From: Aminobacter niigataensis
GTDB lineage: Bacteria; Pseudomonadota; Alphaproteobacteria; Rhizobiales; Rhizobiaceae
Assembly (NCBI RefSeq): GCF_014200015.1
Contig: NZ_JACHOT010000008.1
Span: forward strand, 124,001-188,000
Direction: 5' to 3'
DNA: 64,000 bases
Below are positions 53,449-61,199 of the stretch, piece by piece; position 1 is the stretch's first letter, and each line of letters opens with the position of its first letter. The position numbers and the translations under genes are program-made. The notes under the pieces are model-generated. The model made no database searches. It was not told where the DNA came from and saw only the letters and a program-made list of their open reading frames with translations.

Positions 53449-53481
53449 CCATCGCAGCCGGACCCCGTCCGGCTGCGATGG
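53449..53481 (+). terminator. Hairpin between the two binding-protein genes
   Basis: Long perfect stem CCATCGCAGCCGGA-ccccg-TCCGGCTGCGATGG followed by ACTTTTAG. It starts 22 bases after the stop of binding protein 1. It may act as a terminator/attenuator or protect the upstream message from 3' decay, so that the binding protein is made in excess. Confidence 0.75.
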
Positions 53482-53537
53482 ACTTTTAGCCTGCCGCTGG
53501 CAGGGTCATCACAGCTCAGATAAAAAGGAGTCCCGCT

Positions 53538-54572
53538 GTGAAACCATTGATGTCCACCACTGTCGCGGCGATTGCGCTGCTTGCGGCGACCGGTCTTGGC
53601 CGGGCCGAAGGGCAGCTCAACATCTACAACTGGGGCAATTACACCAACCCCGAGGTCATCAAGAAATTCGAGGACAAGTACAAGGTCAAGGTGACGGTCA
53701 CCGACTACGACTCGAACGAGACCGCGCTCGCCAAGGCACGCCAGGGCGGCAGCGGCTTCGACATCGTGGTTCCCTCGCAGACGCACCTGCCGATCTGGAT
53801 CAACGAAGGCCTGCTGCTCGAAACCAATCCCGGCGGCATGGAGAACTTCAAGAACGTCGCGTCCGAATGGGCCAACCCCGAGTTCGACCCGGGCCGCAAA
53901 TATTCGGTGCCGTGGGCCTGGGGCACCGTCGGCGTGGTGGTCGACACCGAGGCCTACAAGGGCGACATCAACAGCTGGAAGATCATTTTCGAGACGCCGG
54001 AAGAGCTGAAGGGCAAGGTCAACGTCGTTCCCGAAATGAAGGACGTGGTCACGGCGGCCGTCCGCTATGTCGGCGGCGAACAGTGCACGACCGACAAGGA
54101 AGTGCTGAAGAAGGCGCGTGACCTGCTGGTTGCCGCCAAGCCCAACTGGGTGGCCATGGAATATGGCGCCGTCGACAAGATGAAGGCCGGCGACTTCAAG
54201 GCCTCCAGTACGTGGAACGGCGCAGGACTGCGTATCCGCCTGGAGCGTCCTGAAGTGCATTTCGGCTATCCGAAGGAAGGCTTCACCTATTGGAGCGACA
54301 ACGTCGTCGTCCTCAAGGACGCCGCGAATGTCGAGAACGCGAAGCTGTTCCAGAACTTCATCATGGATCCCGAGGTCGCGGCCGGGCTTTCGGCGTTTCA
54401 TCGCTATGCCAACGGCATTGCCGGGTCGGAGAAATTCATGCCTGATGACATGAAGGATGCACCGGAGATCGTCATTCCGGAGGCCAGCAAGGCGCATGGC
54501 ACGATGGCACTGATGTGCTCGCCGGAAGCCGATGCGCTCTACACCCGGATCTGGACCGATCTGCAGAAGTAA
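53538..54572 (+). CDS. Polyamine-type substrate-binding protein 2
   Basis: A 344-residue paralogue of binding protein 1 with signal peptide (VAAIALLAATGLGRAEG) and core start LNIYNWGNYTNPEVIKKFED. The start is GTG at 53538 behind AAAAAGGAGTCCC, a strong ribosome site. Differences cluster in ligand-facing stretches (for example PSQTHLPIWINEGLL against PSQTYIPIWIQEGLL). The two proteins may serve one permease pair with different ligands. Confidence 0.93.
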   Translation: MKPLMSTTVAAIALLAATGLGRAEGQLNIYNWGNYTNPEVIKKFEDKYKVKVTVTDYDSNETALAKARQGGSGFDIVVPSQTHLPIWINEGLLLETNPGGMENFKNVASEWANPEFDPGRKYSVPWAWGTVGVVVDTEAYKGDINSWKIIFETPEELKGKVNVVPEMKDVVTAAVRYVGGEQCTTDKEVLKKARDLLVAAKPNWVAMEYGAVDKMKAGDFKASSTWNGAGLRIRLERPEVHFGYPKEGFTYWSDNVVVLKDAANVENAKLFQNFIMDPEVAAGLSAFHRYANGIAGSEKFMPDDMKDAPEIVIPEASKAHGTMALMCSPEADALYTRIWTDLQK

Positions 54573-54585
54573 GTGACTTTTGCGA

Positions 54586-54613
54586 TGGGGTTCGGCGTCC
54601 GCGCCGAACCCCA
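54586..54613 (+). terminator. Hairpin after binding protein 2
   Basis: Perfect stem TGGGGTTCGGCG-tccg-CGCCGAACCCCA beginning 13 bases after the stop and ending 22 bases before the next start. It lacks a T-tract, so it is more likely a partial terminator or mRNA-stabilising hairpin than a full stop. Confidence 0.45.
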
Positions 54614-54635
54614 GAAACAGCGCGAGGGTGATGCC

Positions 54636-55832
54636 ATGAGCTCCTACCGCAACAGCGAAACCGTGCCGCCGATCATGCAGGGCTCGCCGCCCAGGATGCC
54701 GGTGCCGAAAGCGGCGTGGGACATGCCGCCGTGGAACCGCTGGGCCTTCCAGCATGTACGCGAGATCGTGCCGACGGTGGAGGTGTGGCGCGGCGAAGGG
54801 CCGGTGCGTGCATTGCCGCGCGCCGAAACCGACCTGGACGGGCTGGCGGTCGTTGACAGCGAGGGCAAGCCGACGACGCTTTCGGGCCTGCTCGACGAGA
54901 CCTACACTGACGGCTTCCTGGTGCTCAAGGACGGCAACATCGCCTATGAACGCTATTTCAACGGCATGACGCCGCGCACGCCGCATCTGTCGCAATCGGT
55001 GGCCAAGTCTGTGACGGGAGCGACGTTCGGCATCCTGGCGGGGCGTGGCATCGTCGACCCGAAGAAGCTGGTGACCGACTATCTGCCGGAACTGGCAACG
55101 ACCGGCTGGAAAGGTGCGACCCTCCAGCAGGTGCTCGACATGACCACCGGCGTGCGCTTCAGCGAGGCCTATACCGACCCCTATTCGGACATCGGCCAGG
55201 TCGATGTCGCCGGCGGCTGGAAGCCCGTTCCCTCGGACACCGACCCCGACTTTCACTGGCCGCAGCATATGTTCGAGCTGATCCTGCGCCTGACCGAAAC
55301 CACGCGGCCGCATGGCGCTGCCTTCGAATACCGCTCGATTGAAACAGACGTGCTCGCCTTCGTCATGGAGCGGGCGACGGGCAAGCGGCTGGCGCAATTG
55401 GTCTCGGAAGAGCTGTGGCAGAAGATCGGCGCTGAGGAGAGCGCCCATTTCACCGTCGACAGCGCCGGCTATGCGATAGCCGATGGCGGCTTCAACGCGA
55501 CGCTGCGCGACTATACCCGCTTTGGCCAGGCGATCCTGGAAGATGGCGCCGGTATCGTGCCAGCCGACTGGATTGCCGAGACGCGGAACGGCGTTCACGG
55601 CCCGAACTTCAGCACTTCGATGCCGGATGCCAGCTACCGCAACCAGTTCTGGATCGAGGATCCGCGCTCGCGCGCCCTGATGTGCCGGGGCGTGTTCGGG
55701 CAGCTGATCCATATCGACTGGGCGACCCGAATGGTGACGGTGAAGCTGTCGACCTGGCCTGACTTCACCTCCGTGCCCTATTCAGTGGCGACCTTGAAGG
55801 CTGTGCATGCAATCGCCGCCGCACTGGCCTGA
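54636..55832 (+). CDS. Beta-lactamase-fold serine hydrolase 1
   Basis: A 398-residue enzyme of the class C beta-lactamase/EstB/6-aminohexanoate-dimer-hydrolase group. The nucleophile motif SxxK is SVAK at residues 121-124, and the Tyr motif is probably in FEYRSIETDVLAFVMERATG. No signal peptide is seen, so it is likely cytosolic, unlike true beta-lactamases. It probably hydrolyses a small amide or ester brought in by the adjacent transporter (inference). The ATG at 54636 follows GCGAGGGTG. Confidence 0.85.
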   Translation: MSSYRNSETVPPIMQGSPPRMPVPKAAWDMPPWNRWAFQHVREIVPTVEVWRGEGPVRALPRAETDLDGLAVVDSEGKPTTLSGLLDETYTDGFLVLKDGNIAYERYFNGMTPRTPHLSQSVAKSVTGATFGILAGRGIVDPKKLVTDYLPELATTGWKGATLQQVLDMTTGVRFSEAYTDPYSDIGQVDVAGGWKPVPSDTDPDFHWPQHMFELILRLTETTRPHGAAFEYRSIETDVLAFVMERATGKRLAQLVSEELWQKIGAEESAHFTVDSAGYAIADGGFNATLRDYTRFGQAILEDGAGIVPADWIAETRNGVHGPNFSTSMPDASYRNQFWIEDPRSRALMCRGVFGQLIHIDWATRMVTVKLSTWPDFTSVPYSVATLKAVHAIAAALA

Positions 55833-55860
55833 CGGGAATATTCAGCAGCAAGGAAAGATC

Positions 55861-57039
55861 ATGACGTCATCCACCGCGTTCGAGCGCATGTTCGGCTTCG
55901 CCCGCCAGGACGTGAGCCTGGGCAACTGGCGCGAGCAGCCATACAATAGCTGGTCGTTCCAGAACGCTGGCGAGATGGTGCCGAGTGCGCGCATCGCGGC
56001 GCGCGATGGCGACATTGAAGAAGCGCCGGTCGATCTGGGCGGGCTGCTCGACGATAGCGTTGCGATCAACGGCAATGACGAAACCGTCGCCGGCTTCCTC
56101 TCGCGCTCGTCGACAGATGCGCTGGCGGTGATGAAGAAGGGCCGTTTCGTCGGCGATTGGTTCGCGCCGACGATGAAACCCGATGCGCGGCACATCATCT
56201 TCTCGATCTCGAAGTCGCTGACGGCGATCCTCGCAGGCAGCCTCGAAGGCGAGGGCAGGCTCGACCCGAACGCGCCGGTGACCGACTACGTGCCGGAAGC
56301 GGCAGGCTCGGTCTATGCCAATGCCACCGTGCGCCATGTGCTCGACATGACGGTCAGCCTCGATTTCGAAGAGGCCTATCTCGATCCCGAGAGCCTGTTC
56401 GCGCGCTATCGCCGCGCCACGATGTGGAACCCCGGCGGCGGGGCGGAATCGCTGCGTGAGTTTCTAATCGCCCTGCAGCCGCTGGACGAACCGCATGGCC
56501 AGACCTTCCGCTACCGCTCGCCCAATTCCGACCTTCTCGGCATCATCGTCGAGCGCGCCTCCGGCCAGCGCTATGCCGAGCTGATGTCCGACAGGCTGTG
56601 GAAGCCATTGGGCGCCAGGCGTGACGGCTTCGTCACCGTCGACAAGGAGGGTTCGGCGCGTGCCGCGGGCGGGGTTTCGGTTGCGGTGCGCGACCTTGCC
56701 CGCGTCGGCGAGATGATGCGGCATGGCGGTGTGGCGGAGGGCGGACGGATCGTGCCGCAGGCCTGGGTGGAGGATACGATCCATGGCGGCGACGCTGCCG
56801 CCTGGCAGCGCGGCACCATGACCAACCTGTTCGCCCACGGGCGCTATCGCAACAAGTGGTACCAGAGCGCCAACGCTAGCGGCGCCTATTGCGGCATCGG
56901 CATCCATGGCCAGTGGCTCTATGTCGACCCCAAGGCCGAGGTGGTGATTTCCAAGATGTCGTCGCAGGCGCTGCCGGTGGACGATCCGCTCGACCTCGAC
57001 AATGTCGCGTTCTTCGAGGCGATCTGCGCAAGGGTTTGA
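55861..57039 (+). CDS. Beta-lactamase-fold serine hydrolase 2
   Basis: A 392-residue paralogue-type neighbour of hydrolase 1. SxxK is SISK at residues 115-118, the Tyr motif is in FRYRSPNSDLLGIIVERASG, and AGGVSVAVRDLARVGEMMRH is the later conserved stretch. No signal peptide is present. AAGGAAAG precedes the ATG at 55861, 28 bases after hydrolase 1. The pair shares layout but clearly differs in sequence, so they may act on different members of one substrate family. Confidence 0.85.
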   Translation: MTSSTAFERMFGFARQDVSLGNWREQPYNSWSFQNAGEMVPSARIAARDGDIEEAPVDLGGLLDDSVAINGNDETVAGFLSRSSTDALAVMKKGRFVGDWFAPTMKPDARHIIFSISKSLTAILAGSLEGEGRLDPNAPVTDYVPEAAGSVYANATVRHVLDMTVSLDFEEAYLDPESLFARYRRATMWNPGGGAESLREFLIALQPLDEPHGQTFRYRSPNSDLLGIIVERASGQRYAELMSDRLWKPLGARRDGFVTVDKEGSARAAGGVSVAVRDLARVGEMMRHGGVAEGGRIVPQAWVEDTIHGGDAAAWQRGTMTNLFAHGRYRNKWYQSANASGAYCGIGIHGQWLYVDPKAEVVISKMSSQALPVDDPLDLDNVAFFEAICARV

Positions 57040-57062
57040 GGGGTCGACCGGCTTCGAGCAGG

Positions 57063-57187
57063 CCCCTCATCCGGCCGCTCCGCGGCCACCTTCTCCCGTT
57101 GGGGAGAAGAGGAAGGGCGGCGCCGTCTCAGATCTCCTCGCCCCACCGGGGAGAGGTCACCCGAGCGTAGCGGAGGGTGGTGAGGGG
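57063..57187. repeat. Composite inverted intergenic repeat
   Basis: The element is bounded by CCCCTCA and TGAGGGG and contains nested stems such as GGCCGC-tcc-GCGGCC and CTTCTCCC...GGGGAGAAG. It fills the gap between two convergent genes. From memory this CCCCTCATCCGGCCGCT-type sequence is a common REP/BIME-like intergenic repeat in Mesorhizobium and relatives, but only one copy is in this window. Confidence 0.7.
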
Positions 57188-57196
57188 GCGCCCTTC

Positions 57197-58216
57197 TCAC
57201 TCCACCGTCGAAAACCTGTATTCCGTCACCTGCGAATAGATCTCGCCCGGCCTGAGCACCGTGCTCGGGAAGTGCGGATGGTTGGCCGCATCGGGGAAGC
57301 GTTGCGGCTCGAGGCATAGCGCGCCGAAGCGGACGGGGTCGATGCCGCCGCGCAAAGGCGGGGCGACCGGCAGGAACGCGCCATCGTAGAATTGCAGGCC
57401 GGGCTCCGTGGTCCAGAGATCGAGACGGATGCCTGAGCGGGACCCTTCCAGCCGGGCGGCGTGCCAGGGCTCGGGTGCCGGCTGCATGGCGAGCACGAAA
57501 TTGTGGTCGTACGCCTGGTGAGCGTCGTCCTGGCCGTTGCGGATGGCGCGCAACTCACGGAAGTCGAAGACGGTGTCGTCCACCGCCAGCACCTCGCCGG
57601 TCGGGATGCTCGCGGCATCGACCGGCGTATAGGCCTCGGCGGCGATCTTGAGGCGGTGGTCGAGGATCGAGCCTGAGCCGCCGAGGTTGAAATAGGCGTG
57701 GGCTGCGAGGTTCATCAGGGTCGGGGCGTCGGTGCGGCCGCCGAGCGCGATGCGCAGCCGGCCCTTGTCGAGCAAATAGCGGCAGGTGACGATGACCTTG
57801 CCAGGGTAGCCCTGGTCGCCGTCGGGCGAGGTCAGGCCGAGCAGGACGGAGTTTTCGCTGGCGTCGACGACCGTCCAGTTGCGGCGGTAGAAGCCTTCGC
57901 CACCGCCGTGCAGGTGGGTGCGCCCGGCCTCGTTGACGTCGACCTGATGCTGGACACCGTCGAGGCTGAAACGGCCGCCGGCGATGCGGTTGGCGCAGCG
58001 TCCGGCGATGGCACCGAAATAGCCGCCATGGGCGAGATAGCCGTCGAGGTCGTTGAAGCCGAGGATGACCGAACGTGGACCGGCCGGGGTGGTGACCGTC
58101 AGGTCGGCGAGGGTGGCGCCGAAGGTGAGAACCCTGGCCTCGATGCCGTCGGCAGCAATGCTGACCGCTTCCACCATCGAACCGTCGGGCATCCGACCGA
58201 ATTCGCTGACCGGCAT
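57197..58216 (-). CDS. galM: Aldose 1-epimerase
   Basis: A 339-residue mutarotase interconverting alpha and beta aldoses. Catalytic candidates are His in NLAAHAYFNLGG and Glu in LCLEPQRFPDAANH near the C terminus. FGAIAGRCANRIAGGRFSLD and THLHGGGEGFYRRNW are family motifs. The ATG at 58216 follows GGAGGTGTC. It is downstream of the ferredoxin reductase gene and on the same strand (110-base gap), so it may belong to the same unit. Confidence 0.93.
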   Translation of the reverse strand: MPVSEFGRMPDGSMVEAVSIAADGIEARVLTFGATLADLTVTTPAGPRSVILGFNDLDGYLAHGGYFGAIAGRCANRIAGGRFSLDGVQHQVDVNEAGRTHLHGGGEGFYRRNWTVVDASENSVLLGLTSPDGDQGYPGKVIVTCRYLLDKGRLRIALGGRTDAPTLMNLAAHAYFNLGGSGSILDHRLKIAAEAYTPVDAASIPTGEVLAVDDTVFDFRELRAIRNGQDDAHQAYDHNFVLAMQPAPEPWHAARLEGSRSGIRLDLWTTEPGLQFYDGAFLPVAPPLRGGIDPVRFGALCLEPQRFPDAANHPHFPSTVLRPGEIYSQVTEYRFSTVE

Positions 58217-58326
58217 TGCTTGACACCTCCGCAGTCGGCGCGCGCGAGCCCTCGGGGCAGGCGAGCTGCCTCGCTCCAGAGTCCAGGAAAGCGGTCCGAT
58301 TCTCAAGCGGCTTGCCCCCGAAAAAA

Positions 58327-59559
58327 TCAGGCAGCGAGCAGGCTCTTGAGCTTGACGGCTGTCGACGCCAGAGCAGTGAGGTCGGGGCGGGCCGATCTGG
58401 CGATCAGCATCTCGGCGAGACGAATGTCGCGGGCGACCGTGTTGTCCGGGCCGATGCCACTGGCAGCAACGAGACGACCGTCACCTTTGAGGTGGAACAG
58501 GATGAAGGCGCCGTCGCCGAGATCGCGGCGGACAGTGCGTTCGCCTTCGTCGGGCAGGCCGGCGATCTGCAGGGTGAGCCCGTACTGGTCGGACCAGAAC
58601 CAGGGGACCGAGGCGTGGGCTTCCTCGGCGCCGAGCATGTTGCGGGCGGCAAGCGCGCCATGTTCCTGGGCGCTGCGCCATGCCTCGAGGCGGACGCGGC
58701 GGTGGCCATAGACGGCGAGCGGGAAGGAGCAGCAGTCGCCGGCGGCAAAGATGTGCGGGTCGCTGGTGCGCAGGCGGGCGTCGACGGAGATGCCGTTGTT
58801 GAGCGCCAAGCCGGCGGTTTCGGCAAGGGCGGTCACGGGGACGGCGCCGATGCCGATGATGGCGAGGTCGGCCACAACAGTCCGGCCGCTCGACAGCGCG
58901 ATGCGAACCAAGTTGCCGTCGTCTTCGATGGCTGCGATGCCGTCGCCGCAGACGATCTCGACGCCTTCGGTGACGTGCGTCTCATGCACGATGGCGGCGA
59001 TCTCCTCGGGCACGCCGCGCATGAGGATGCGGGGCTGCGCCTCGACGACCGTCACTTCGGCGCCGAGTTTGCGGGCCGAGGCTGCGAGTTCGAAGCCGAT
59101 GAAACCGCCGCCGACGATGGCGATGCGGACGTCCTCGCGCAAATACTGCCGGATCAGCAGCGCGTCGTCGAAGGTGCGGAGATAGACGCAACGCGCCCCA
59201 AGGCCCGACATAGGTAACTTTCGCGGGATGGAACCGGTGGCCACCAGCAGCTTGTCGTAGGCCAAGTCGGAGCCATCGCCGAGGCGCACCGAGCGGTTGG
59301 CGCGGTCGATGGAGATGACGGTCGTCGAGCCCTTGAGGTCGATACGGTGTTCGGCCAGGCGGGCGGCATCGGCGATGGCCTTGATGGAGGGCGCCTCGCC
59401 ACTTGTCATCGCCTCCTTGGAGAGCGGCGGGCGCTCATAGGGAAGGTGAGGCTCTGAACCGACCAGCGTGATGCTTCCGTCGTAGCCTTCCTCGCGCAGG
59501 GCGAAGGCCGCGCGCGTGCCGCATTCGCCAGCGCCGATAATGACCATTCCAGCCGTCAT
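58327..59559 (-). CDS. FAD-dependent ferredoxin reductase (MocF-like)
   Basis: A 410-residue NAD(P)H:ferredoxin reductase. An N-terminal FAD-binding motif (VIIGAGECGTRAAFALREEG), a central NAD-binding motif (IAIVGGGFIGFELAASARKL near residue 145), and TSDPHIFAAGDCCSFPL for FAD, followed by a reductase-C domain, are visible. It passes electrons to the Rieske ferredoxin encoded one base upstream. In Rhizobium leguminosarum the matching trio is mocD-mocE-mocF of rhizopine catabolism. Homology to that exact protein is inferred from gene order and families. Confidence 0.88.
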   Translation of the reverse strand: MTAGMVIIGAGECGTRAAFALREEGYDGSITLVGSEPHLPYERPPLSKEAMTSGEAPSIKAIADAARLAEHRIDLKGSTTVISIDRANRSVRLGDGSDLAYDKLLVATGSIPRKLPMSGLGARCVYLRTFDDALLIRQYLREDVRIAIVGGGFIGFELAASARKLGAEVTVVEAQPRILMRGVPEEIAAIVHETHVTEGVEIVCGDGIAAIEDDGNLVRIALSSGRTVVADLAIIGIGAVPVTALAETAGLALNNGISVDARLRTSDPHIFAAGDCCSFPLAVYGHRRVRLEAWRSAQEHGALAARNMLGAEEAHASVPWFWSDQYGLTLQIAGLPDEGERTVRRDLGDGAFILFHLKGDGRLVAASGIGPDNTVARDIRLAEMLIARSARPDLTALASTAVKLKSLLAA

Positions 59560-59560
59560 A

Positions 59561-59878
59561 TCAGTTGCCCAGTTGGATGAAGACTTTGCCGGCGTCGACC
59601 TTGACCGGATAGGTCTGGAGGTTGACGCAGACGGGCGCGCCGCGGGCCGCCCCAGTCTTGTAGTTGAAGCGGCCGTTATGCTTGGGGCACTCGATGATGT
59701 CGCCCATGACCAGCCCCTGCGAGAGGTGGATCTGCTCGTGGGTGCACAGGCCGTCGGTGGCGAAGAATTCGTCCTCCGGGCTGCGGTAGATGGCGAAGCT
59801 TCTGCCCGCATGGTCGAAGCGGATCACGTCTTCCTCGTCGATGTCGTCGGCCGCGCAGGCCTCGATCCAGTCGCTCAT
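59561..59878 (-). CDS. mocE: Rieske-type [2Fe-2S] ferredoxin (MocE family)
   Basis: A 105-residue ferredoxin. The cluster ligands are in CTHEQIH (C-x-H) and CPKHNGRF (C-x2-H), spaced 16 residues apart, as in Rieske proteins. It carries electrons from the reductase to the desaturase-like oxygenase. The ATG at 59878 follows GGGAGAGAC. The neighbours on both sides complete a three-component oxygenase. Confidence 0.85.
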   Translation of the reverse strand: MSDWIEACAADDIDEEDVIRFDHAGRSFAIYRSPEDEFFATDGLCTHEQIHLSQGLVMGDIIECPKHNGRFNYKTGAARGAPVCVNLQTYPVKVDAGKVFIQLGN

Positions 59879-59949
59879 GTCTCTCTCCCTGGGATTTTGG
59901 AATACGGGGCCGGCTGGGGGCCGCCGCCCCGGGGTGGCGCCTTGGGAGG

Positions 59950-61038
59950 CTATTCGGCGGCGAGGGCTGCCTCGCTGTGGAATTCCTCGCGGTAGGGCCG
60001 CGCAGTGGGGGGCAGCTCGCGCTTGATGAAATAGTCCTCGTTGCGGAGCTGGCGGACAAAGGCCGGCAGCATTTCCCGGTAGCCCGCCCACATGGAAGCG
60101 TTCGGCGCCGGCAGGTCGTGCCTGATCATCTCGTGCAGCTTCGGCAGCGCGTGATAGGGCACCATCGGGAACATGTGGTGTTCGACGTGATAGTTCATGT
60201 TCCAGTAGATGAAGCGGCTGATTGGGTTCATCAGCACCGTGCGGCTGTTGAGGCGGTGGTCGACGACGTTGTCGGCGAGGCCGCCATGCTGCAGCAGGCC
60301 GGTGAGCACATGGTGCCAGGCGCCGTAGAGGCGGGGCAGGCCGATCAGCATCAGCGGCAGCCACGAACCGAGATAGACGGCGAGTGCGATGGTTGCAAGG
60401 TAGATGGCGAGCCAGATGCGGGCGATGCGGATGGCCCTGGGCTGCTCACTCTCGGGAATGAAGGTCTTTTCTTCCTTGCCGATCACGCCGGCGGCGTTGC
60501 GGACCATGTCGACGATCGCGTGCCAGGCATCGACCAGACCGAAGAAGTTGAGCACGACGCGCAGAAGGTCCGGCGGGCGCATGACTGATATCTCGGGGTC
60601 GCGGCCGACGATGACGGTGTCCGTATGGTGGCGGGTGTGGCTCCAGCGCCAGGTGACCGGGTTGCGCATGATCATGAAGCAGGCGATCTGGTAGACCGCG
60701 TTGTTCATCCACTGCGTCTTGAAGGCGGTGCCGTGGCCGCATTCATGCCAGCGGGCATCGGTGGCCGAGCCGTAGAGCACGCCATAGCAGAAGAAGAAGG
60801 GCACGCACCACCAACTGCCCCAAAGCGCTGCACCTACGGCGCCGAAGGCAACGAGCAGGCCGAGCCAGATCGCGGTGTCGCGGATGGCCGGACCGTCGGA
60901 GCGCTGCATCAGCTCCTTCATCTGCTTGCGCGGAATGTCGGTGTGGTACCACTCGGCGGCGGCGAGGCCGCTCTCGACGGCGCGGCGCGCGCTCTCTCCC
61001 ACAAGACTGTAGTCGCGCGTCGAAGGCGTGACGGTCAT
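59950..61038 (-). CDS. mocD: Fatty-acid-desaturase-family oxygenase (MocD-like)
   Basis: A 362-residue membrane di-iron enzyme. The three histidine boxes are HECGH at residues 98-102, HTRHH at 134-138 and HVEHH at 284-288, with membrane helices around 55-95, 115-130 and 205-235. MocD of Rhizobium leguminosarum, a member of this family, is needed to convert the rhizopine 3-O-methyl-scyllo-inosamine, presumably by demethylation. Function here is inferred from the desaturase-Rieske-reductase order; a lipid desaturase is the alternative. GGGAGAGAGCC precedes the ATG. Confidence 0.75.
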   Translation of the reverse strand: MTVTPSTRDYSLVGESARRAVESGLAAAEWYHTDIPRKQMKELMQRSDGPAIRDTAIWLGLLVAFGAVGAALWGSWWCVPFFFCYGVLYGSATDARWHECGHGTAFKTQWMNNAVYQIACFMIMRNPVTWRWSHTRHHTDTVIVGRDPEISVMRPPDLLRVVLNFFGLVDAWHAIVDMVRNAAGVIGKEEKTFIPESEQPRAIRIARIWLAIYLATIALAVYLGSWLPLMLIGLPRLYGAWHHVLTGLLQHGGLADNVVDHRLNSRTVLMNPISRFIYWNMNYHVEHHMFPMVPYHALPKLHEMIRHDLPAPNASMWAGYREMLPAFVRQLRNEDYFIKRELPPTARPYREEFHSEAALAAE

Positions 61039-61136
61039 GGCTCTCTCCCTGGAAGTCGGGAACGGTTCCACGGTAGGCGTCGGAGATCGTTCACTGGAAG
61101 AATGGTACCCCATGATGCGATTTTTTCAATCACAAG

Positions 61137-61163
61137 ATGATAGTTTCTATCATTTTCTATCAT
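61137..61163. promoter_or_regulatory. Operator with three ATGATAG/CTATCAT half-sites
   Basis: ATGATAG (61137-61143), TTT, CTATCAT (61147-61153), TTT, CTATCAT (61157-61163). The first two form a perfect inverted repeat with a three-base centre and the third repeats the right arm. It lies between mocD-like and lacI-type divergent genes, 37-63 bases before the regulator start, in an AT-rich patch, and is probably bound by that regulator. Confidence 0.78.
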
Positions 61164-61199
61164 GATGGATTATCGTGAGCGCAAATCCCGGGAGCGGAC

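Noticed and set aside
53076-55712. Minus-strand open frame of 878 codons opposite the second binding protein and first hydrolase
   Set aside because: Longest open frame in the window but antisense to two well-supported genes and crossing their gap; no family likeness.
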